Below are positions 56,401 through 64,000 of a stretch of 64,000 nucleotides of DNA, piece after piece. Source of the stretch: Antedon mediterranea (taxonomy: Eukaryota; Echinodermata; Crinoidea; Comatulida; Antedonidae). Both the position numbers and the translations under genes were made by a program. Numbering within the stretch: the first letter of the stretch is position 1; the number at the start of each line of letters is the position of its first letter. The stretch is from positions 7,629,001-7,693,000 of the forward strand of contig NC_092677.1 in NCBI RefSeq assembly GCF_964355755.1. The letters run 5' to 3'. The notes beneath the pieces were generated by a model. The model searched no databases and was not told the DNA's origin. It saw only the letters and a list, made by a program, of their open reading frames with translations.

Positions 56401-59400
56401 GAGCTTCCATAAAAACAACCCATTTTTTTCTGTTAAACATCAGATAAGTAGGCCTGCCAGCCCATTTTTACTGTTTTTATATTGATAACATGAATGTAAG
56501 TCTTGTGGAGAGAACTATTATTATTGATAATGATATGAGATGGACATATATACACACAATATACAACAAATACCTTGTAATGTATTTTCATTTATTTTTT
56601 TTTTGTTTCTTTTGGATTTGTGTTTTTTTACAACCCTACATGTTGCCCAATATACAATGTATATAATTCTACTCTTCTCTAGATACGTTGTACCAGCATA
56701 ACTAGTAGTCAAGTAGAAAAGTTGTCAATTTCAGGTGCGGCATGGCCAGTGTACAATGGAAATAGCAAATATACTTTAACTAATTAATAAGTAATAATTA
56801 CTATGTGGAATATCCTTCATATACAGTATGTACATACTACGTGGTAGGTAGGTACAATTAAACATAGATTCAGCAACATTTGCAGTTAAGTATTTTACAT
56901 TCAGCCAGTTGATGGTTTTGAAGTTTATGAAAAATTCAAGATGATGACAATTGTTTTGAAGTTGGTATCATTTCTGTAACAAATAATCAAGAATAGATTA
57001 TCTAATTTATATCGATTACTTAATATTTTAGTTAAACTGAATATTATTAAATTACAATGAATCTTTTTGGTTTTATATTTAAAAAATTAGTTCAGATTTG
57101 TGGTAAACCATACACAGAAATGTTGAAACATTTTCAACTTTACTTACTCTACCACACACTTTCCATTACTATATAGTGTTTATTGACAATGCAACCTGGT
57201 ATAAAACATTTTTAAAGTAATGGATGTTTTTCAGCTATTTCTTGCATTCATTACTATTTTTAACTTTCATTACTAATTTTACTACTATTGTATATAATTA
57301 TAACAAAACATAAATCATTTGGCATTTCTCATCTCTACATTAAAAAAGGATCCAAAACTTACCAAAATCAGTGAACGTGTTCAGCATTTTTGTGCCTCCT
57401 TTCCACTAGACAACCTAGACATAAATAATTGAATATAAATTGAATTGAAATGATACAGTTGAAATGAAATAAATTATTTTTAATTAAAATTAAGCATTTA
57501 TAAATAAAAATAATACTGAGCTGATGTATGAATACTAGGCCTAGTCTTCGGACCAGGCCATCAAAATGAATGCATAATACTAAATAGGATAGCCTAGGTA
57601 CAGTATAGGGAAAGCCTGCTTACTCTAGGCCAGACCAAATTAATTATTTCAAACAATTGTAATTATTAATAATAATAAATAATAATATATTAATTTTAAT
57701 GTGTATTTATTATGTTTGCTCAAAATGTACTAAAATTATGCTATCCTCACCTGTGTCTTTGTATTCCGTTTGTCGCCGTTTTAACTTAATAATAGCCCAT
57801 TAAGTTATAGTTTAGTAGCAGGCCTAACTGTACTGTGCTGCTGCTGGGCCTACCTAGCCTATGCCATCTTGAGAGTAGCCTAGTATACACCTCCAGACCT
57901 AGGCCAGTGTGCTACCTTAAGCCTTTAGGCTAGAGCCTAAAGACGTAGCTAGCTAGCCTAGCCTTTCTGTACGAATATTATTAATATAGCACACTGGTTT
58001 AAGTGGTAACATTCTAAAAATCCCATTTCTTATATGAGCAGGAGACTATTTCAATACAATAGGATGATCATAAGATGCATCATTTCTTCGTTTACAGTAG
58101 TATTTGTTCGGTGGTGGGGAATCAAACAAATTTTCCTCCACGTCTAGCTCCATTCATCATGATTGAATATTTTTGTCCACGTGTGACGTTGCCGTGTGTG
58201 AGTTTTGGGGATTCCCCTCATCTGTAAACAGAGCATGATTGGTGAAATACGATCACGTGGTACAGTTTTTAAGACGTTGCGGATAATTTGAACGTGTAAC
58301 GTTCGGCCCGACCAAATCACTCACGCGGTGTATATTAAAATAAAGTACCAAAATAAAACAGTAATTTCTCAAAATTGTCTAACACGATTATGGAGAACTT
58401 TTGATATGTTGTTATTTATAAAATTATTATTCTAAATATGTAAAGAAATTGTAGATCCATGACATCGGAACGAGATGAAACGTTAGAATTTACTGCTTAT
58501 GGCCTATTACCTAGGGTACCAAAAGCAAGCTAACAACTTGCCTGTACTTTACATCTAAATTTTTACAACGCGACGATGTTTTTCACCTTTTATATTATTA
58601 TTTTTTATTTATTATTATTATTTATATTATAAACTATATAATACCTATAGGCCGGTATTATTTACACGCGCGCCGGGTCGATCGCGGTCACTATACTTCG
58701 CATGCAGCTAAAGTAAAATGACGTCACGTTAAAGCGGGTCGTCACAGAGTCTCATGAATATTAATGAAGCAAACTTGCTGAGAGTGTTTTCACCACGCAA
58801 CACATGCGACGCGAGATATATCGAAACTCCGAGTCATCGACTGACGGTCATGTTTTTGACAATTAAAATCACGGCATATTCAACGACCTGGTTTAAACGA
58901 TCGTTTAAAAATTAGCGGTCCGGCTCGATTACATTATATTTAGTGATTTGAAAAAAACAAAACACCTCTTTTGTCATGATGTCATCGCGATGTGTTTATG
59001 AGAATCATCGACGGGAAAGCAAATAAAACAACAAGGGTCATGAAATGCTGCAGTATTGTTAATATTTTAATAGTAATACGTTTTAATAAAATTTAGTCCT
59101 AACGGGATAATTTTCATAGGCACTATACATTCCTAGCCTTTGTTTTTATTGTACTTAATAAATGGGCGCGTAGTATAGCAGCACTGACCATGTGGCTTCA
59201 TCAACTCTATTGATCGTCTGAGGTACCGCTACTCTACAGTGGGAAAGCCACTTCGCGTTTTGACCGTTAAATCGTGTAAAATCGACTTACTTCCGCATTG
59301 ACGATTTTGAAGCGCCACCTATCGTTGAAAACTGAAACCACGATTTTTCGTCGCCTAGCAAATAAGTGCTGTTTTATTTTAAGCGCTCATGAATATTTAA

Positions 59401-59577
59401 GAACCGCCCAACATTACCTATTATGGTAAAAGCATTTCCTAATAAGTATTATTGAATAACCAATCGGTTTCCTTCAAAGAAACCGAAGCTAATACAATAC
59501 ATTCGGCGACTGAAGTCGGGACTCGTGAAATTTATAAATGTGGTACGATTTGACTACTGTTTTGTTGTCCATTTTCT
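56401..59577. other. Long stretch without recognisable genes
   Basis: AT-rich DNA with GGCCTA words. The last part (58.1-59.5 kb) is less AT-rich and contains gaatattaatgaagc and cgtgacg-type words, but no exon, RNA gene or complete element could be supported. Confidence 0.5.
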
Positions 59578-60213
59578 GAATGGATCAACCTGAGTTTTCG
59601 GCATGTATTGAATATAGGACTATTCCATTATTATTTACAGGGGTGTTAGTCAATGTGTTAAGTTTGGTGTGAGAGGCTTGTTGAGGCTTCTATTGTTCGC
59701 GTCTTTGAAAAATAAAACAAAAAACTGCTGCTGTAGTTAGCCCAGGGAGTTGTTAACAACTCCCTGGTTAGCCTATAGCTTTTATTATGTGTCTGTAAAT
59801 TATATCGTTTTTTACACTATAACAATGTTGTTTTTTTAGTCAACAATTAAATCAAGTAGCCTCTACAAATAACAAGAAAAGATCAAGAAAAAGATTTATA
59901 TACATATACATATACATTTTAATCTTATTTAATTTATGTTTTAATTTATATAAATATATCCAATTTATGTTTAATTTATATAAATTACATTCATGTTTGT
60001 TTTTTTCTCAACAGTTGAATCAAATAGCCTCTACAAATAACAAGAAAAAAATTGATAGATCGAGATATACATTCTTCAAACTTTATTCAAATATAAGGCT
60101 CAAGAACTTTAACATTATTTAATAAGCCTCAAGGAACATATTATATTACATATATACAATTTCAACTTACTTAATCTGTTTAATTTATATAGCCATTTAT
60201 TTAATCGTTTTAC

Positions 60214-60441
60214 TTATTTGTCCAGCATACTGTACCTATATATTTGAGAAATGTGAGATAAAATATTATTAAAAGCTTCCTCCCCTGACTTGCCATATCC
60301 TTCTCGCCACATAGTCATAAATTCGTCAAGGTATTCCGGTAGCCATTCTCGTTTACACCCTCGCATTCTTTCTAACTTTAATTTTGCACGATTCCAGTAG
60401 GACTCTATTTTTTAAGTGTGGACTCCTGTTATTGGATCAAC
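60214..60441 (-). pseudogene. Merlin (ISXO2-like) transposase C-terminus
   Basis: The minus strand reads DPITGVHT, a TAA where glutamine is expected, then KIESYWNRAKLKLERMRGC, LPEYLDEFM and WREGYG, and ends at TAA (60214-60216). The HTQxIExxWxxxK and LxEFxWR pattern is that of the DDE transposases of the IS1016/Merlin family (the last catalytic glutamate is the E in IESYW or nearby). The nonsense codon and LINE insertion show inactivity. Confidence 0.65.
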
Positions 60442-61700
60442 ATTAATAATAATTCAACATTTATTAGTTTCTATCAATGGTATAACAATACAATAAAAAA
60501 GAATGATAATTTATAATGAGAAAATACAAAAAATACCATTAATAGAGGATCTTGCAAGAAGAGAATACTTGTCACGCAAGACCCATAGACAAAAGAAAAA
60601 AATACATTTGTATATAATTATTAAATAAAATAAAAGAAAGTCATGACAAAAACAGTTTGAAGGTCTAGTTTGAGTACAATGATAACAAATTACTTTTAAG
60701 TATCATTAACATGGAATGAAATAATAATGTACATTAGTTTCTTTTCTTAATATACGGTAGGCATAGATGTCCCCTTCGCTACGCCTATCCGTGTATTAAG
60801 AAGAAGAAGAAAAGATAGTTACGAGATATGGCAATTTACAGCATGATAACATGTTTCTAGTATAGAATATAATAAACATAATATAGGTAGGTATCATAAA
60901 TACAGCATTTAAATACCAGTCAGAAATCATTTTTGTTTACTGTAATTAAATAAAACATTATGCGACAATGTTAAAGAATAAAAGCATAGTTACGAGATAT
61001 GGCAATTTACAGCATACTAATATATTTCCTAGAATAGAATATAGGCCTAATAAACATAGCATCATGAATATAGCATTTAAATACCAGTCAGAACTCATTT
61101 TTGTTGACTGTAAATAAATAAAAAAATATTTGACAATGTTTAAATTATGAAAGAAGAATTAGTTGTCCATACCTTCTTTTTGTAACTAAATACACTCTCA
61201 TCAATTCGAACTGGTTGGTTGGTTCTGTTCGATTTTGTAATCGAACCTCCCTCTTAGGAGCAATTGATGATATCTAACATTGATTTAAACATGGACCATG
61301 TATGACAAATATCATCACAATTAACAATTGTGGACCAATCAGTATTGGAAAGTTTTAAAGTAAAATCATTAACATTATAATTTTTTAAAGATCTTAGTTT
61401 AACAACGTTGTGATGATTTACTTTACATCTATACTTTCCTAGTACAATAAATTAAAGAGTGATCACTTAACCCTATGTCAATAGTACCGAATTGTAATAT
61501 TTTGTCATCATTATTGCAAATAATGTGATCTATGATTGTACTTGTATTACTGGTTACTCTTGTAGGTGAGTTTATTAGTTGACAACAAATAGATCATACT
61601 GTCATACAAATTAACGGTAATTAGTAAGTAACGGGAGAGATACACTGAATGTCATTAAAAAGCATATTCAAAATTCGTGAATATAATTGTTGTCTTATTA
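60437..61700 (-). pseudogene. LINE fragment: endonuclease end joined to 3' UTR
   Basis: The minus strand at about 61590-61425 encodes the end of an APE-type endonuclease (TRVTSNTSTIIDHIICNN and TIDIGLSDHSLIYCTRK). AT-rich sequence follows, ending at (att)n near 60440-60450. The RT domain is missing, so there is an internal deletion. Two diverged direct copies of a segment (gttacgagatatggcaattt, 60818 and 60988) lie within it. Confidence 0.55.
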
Positions 61701-62080
61701 ATCCTTATATAATAGTAGGCCCTGTAAATCTTGTGCTGAGGAAGGGTTAGTGTGTGTTGCATGAGAGAAAGCTCTGCAATTTTATTTCTGGCTGTTTTAG
61801 TTTTTGTGTCAGGATCAGCTCGAGCGAAAAGGCCTCACGAACATATTGCTAACTCATTGAAATAAGTTGAACCAAACATGACACTACTAAATAACACTTA
61901 AAAATGGGTTGATGAAATAAAACATACATTAAATTAAATATGTTACACAATGTATTTTTTTCTTCATCTTATGCCTTTACGTGTACTGAATTTTTCAGAG
62001 TCATAAACTGTTGAGAGAAAAACAAACATGGATGTATTTAACATGATTGAAAATGTTCATCTGGTTTGTAGGTATAAGTA

Positions 62081-62266
62081 TATTGGAAATATTCTTTTTT
62101 TCAAACCAATAATTAGTAAACTAACCTTGACAGTTTCGCTGTCCTGATCGGACAGCTTCTTCAGAAATCATCATCATCATTTCTGAAGAAGCTGTCCGAT
62201 CAGGACAGCGAAACTGTCAAGGTTAGTTTACTAATTATTGGTTTGAAAAAAAGAATATTTCCAATA
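62081..62266. repeat. Perfect palindrome, 88-bp arms and 10-base loop
   Basis: 62081-62168 and 62179-62266 are exact reverse complements by inspection; the loop is catcatcatc. Each arm contains a smaller hairpin (gctgtccgatcaggacagc). Confidence 0.9.
62183..62218 (+). other. Hammerhead-like core (imperfect)
   Basis: The order CTGAAGA, seven-pair helix (gctgtcc/ggacagc, loop gatca), GAAA, then CTGTC resembles the CUGANGA-helix II-GAAA-NUH layout of small hammerhead motifs in Penelope-like retroelements. An extra A before helix II, a one-base helix III loop and no clear stem I argue against activity. The palindrome places the same core on the other strand. Confidence 0.2.
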
Positions 62267-62295
62267 TGGATGTAGGCCTATTCATATAAATTATT

Positions 62296-62417
62296 TTTCT
62301 GGCTGTTTTACTTTATCGTTTTGATTTAGTGTTTCGCTTTTTTTTTTTTTTATCTCTATTGAGATCCAGCCACTGATACCCACAGCATATTGTCATTTTT
62401 TCAGTAATTTTCCTTTG
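62296..62417 (+). repeat. Dispersed repeat, copy 2
   Basis: Direct copy of 20682-20803, starting 30 bp after the perfect palindrome. Confidence 0.7.
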
Positions 62418-62989
62418 GATTTATATAAATCAAAACATAAATTAAATAAGTTGTATATGTTTTCTCCTTATTGTGAATAAATTTTGAATGTATTTTTTTC
62501 TTGTTATTTGTAGAGGCTATATATATAACTTGATTCGGCTGTTGAGAAAACATAAAACAAACACGTATTCGTAATAATATTACATGAAATGTAAAATAAA
62601 ACATGATATGTAAAATAATAATAAGGCTAACTACAGCAGCAGTTTTTTGTTTTATTTTTCAAACCAGGGAAGAGTTAAATAACTCTTCCCTGTTCAAACA
62701 CAGTAAAATACAAAACAATTGGCACAATGACGCGAACAATAGAAGCCTCAACAAGCCTGGCACACCCAACTTAACACATTGACTAATACCCCTATAAATA
62801 ATAATGGAATAGTCCTTTATTCAATACATGCCGAAAACTCAGGCTGATCCTTTTCTAGCTGTGAGCGTGGTTTCGGCAACGCGAGACACGTGTGTCAGTA
62901 TAGGCGATAGCGAGACGTGTGTTGTACTGTGTTGATGCTGATCCGATAGTCGTTAAGTTGTACTGATTAAGAGTATCATTGGTCCTGGC

Positions 62990-63895
62990 CGCGATTTTTT
63001 TTTTTCGTACATAAGTTGGGGACCCCCTCATGAAACGTCACAAAATAAACATGAATAATTCATCAGTTAAATGTTCTTGTTCCGTGTGCACCCAAGCGTA
63101 TAGCAACAAGAAGTGATTACACAAGTGCGGTACGATTCTAGGCCTATCTCCGCGCTGTTGTTGCGGCGTGCGATTTCATAGAAGAATAGCGGCGTTTTGT
63201 GTGGATTGTCGAAACAATCAGCCTTTAGTTTATGATAGTGTTTTTAATATAATTTATTACTAAAGAATTACTTGTTAAAATTATAGTTTCTATTAATACT
63301 ATTAGGCCTAGGCCTAATTATTAGTCTCTAAACATATGTCTATTCTAGTAGAGCTGTGTGTGTGTGTGTGTTATAGGTATGACACAATCCGAGTAATAAG
63401 TCAGCAAAATTAAACAATAAACATTACACAAAAATACAGTTTTTATTCTCGTGGGTCTAATCTTCCCATCTCATGTGTTCATATACGCGCATTTTTAAAG
63501 TTCCTTTGAGTACATGCATTGTTTGATAATAAAATAGCAGAATTAAAAAAAATACAGTACACAAATTATACATATTCTTTATTCTTGTGGGTCTAAGCTT
63601 TCTTTGGGCTATGTCCAATGAATTACTACTTAGTTTAATGTCTTGCCTAGCTGTCGATTAGCCTCGACTCGACAAATTTTGTGTGAAGAAGAGTGCGCGA
63701 AGGCAATCGCGTGAATTGACTTAGAATCCTAGGCCTACTGTAGAAAGTATCGTATCGCAGTTGTGTAATCGCTTCTTGTTGCTATACGCTTGGGTGCACA
63801 CGGAACAACACATTTAACTGATGAATTATTCATGTTTATTTTGTGACGTTTCATGAGGGGGTCCCCAACTTATGTACGAAAAAAAAAATCGCCGG
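62990..63895. mobile_element. MITE with about 150-bp TIRs
   Basis: Ends share cgtacataagttggggaccc, cctcatgaaacgtcac, catgaataattcatcagtta, gtgcacccaagcgtatagca and acaagaag in inverted orientation (62998-63145 and 63740-63890). The interior (63150-63730) is AT-rich with a GT microsatellite (63355-63372) and two diverged direct repeats (tctcgtgggtctaa/ttcttgtgggtctaa). No coding sequence. Confidence 0.8.
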
Positions 63896-64000
63896 CCGGC
63901 CTAGCCTGGTGATCTGATCCCCGCAAAAAAAAAATACTTTTTTTCAATCAGTATTAATATTATTATTTTATTTTTCATTTATTATTTGATTTATTAGGCT

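Larger units (their letters stand above)
59578..62862 (-). mobile_element. Merlin-like DNA transposon remnant with long inverted ends
   Basis: Arms 59578-60070 and 62490-62862 are inverted copies. The outer part shares ggatcaNcctgagttttcgg and caatacatgccgaaaa; the inner part shares ttgttgaggcttctattg, aactgctgctgtagttagcc and agcctctacaaataacaaga. The minus strand inside holds the end of an ISXO2/Merlin-type transposase (60441-60214). A LINE fragment interrupts it upstream. A ttttct word outside each end may be a remnant of the target duplication. Confidence 0.6.

Overview
This window is metazoan nuclear DNA, AT-rich and intron-rich, from a marine invertebrate deuterostome. An echinoderm is the best guess. 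The reasons are the many TAGGCCTA-type words, the short TAGAGGGCGC motifs, a 5S-rRNA-derived SINE, and a mixture of BEL/Pao, CR1/Jockey-type and Tx1/L1-type LINE, THAP-type, Merlin-type and pogo-type elements. Species is an inference. There are no operons, bacterial-style genes or CRISPR arrays. Almost everything recognisable is transposable-element DNA, mostly decayed and deeply nested. The only host-gene evidence is an immunoglobulin-domain exon (31545-31841) and a possible 36-base exon (33684-33719) whose splice phase matches it.

Region 1-15 kb. A foldback element (arms about 1700-2245 and 4150-4591 plus 14436-14545) holds a decayed coding fragment, a 5S-derived SINE and a 30-bp minisatellite. 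A BEL/Pao LTR retrotransposon on the minus strand (4597-14430) inserted into its right arm with a TATAT target duplication. That element kept gag, protease and integrase but lost its reverse transcriptase. Its 5' LTR was then hit twice: by a 2.9-kb element with a TA duplication (9693-12603) and by a 1.2-kb element with a TTAA duplication (12776-14006).

Region 15-23 kb. It holds a tandem array of roughly 130-bp units (15585-16865), a 95-bp MITE, guanine runs, a minisatellite and two copies of a tRNA-like repeat. The rest has no recognisable genes.

Region 23-31 kb. Short outer inverted arms (about 23786-23965 and 30285-30420) enclose a THAP-domain transposon remnant (24545-26925) and a 3-kb palindromic element (26926-29895). 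The palindrome is built from about two dozen copies of a 16-bp-arm hairpin whose repeat direction flips near 27910. It is the most striking structure in the window.

Region 31-35 kb. The Ig exon is here, with a widespread MITE carrying a tRNA-like core.

Region 35-47 kb. A second foldback element (35395-39055) carries parts of a gene with FEN1/XPG-like motifs and a cysteine-rich CXC domain, interrupted by a tRNA-derived SINE with a 5-bp duplication. A third inverted-repeat pair (39120-39770 against 43845-44046 and 46040-46540) surrounds a broken CR1/Jockey-type LINE, several nested MITEs and a 430-codon Tx1/L1-type LINE open frame.

Region 47-64 kb. It holds a tandem array of roughly 190-bp units, another LINE 3' end, a duplicated TIR element with a YY1-like start region, and a Merlin-like element (59578-62862). 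The Merlin element contains a perfect 88-bp-arm palindrome. A MITE with about 150-bp TIRs ends the window. Long stretches between these (21.4-23.4, 49.7-52.3 and 56.4-59.6 kb) show nothing recognisable.
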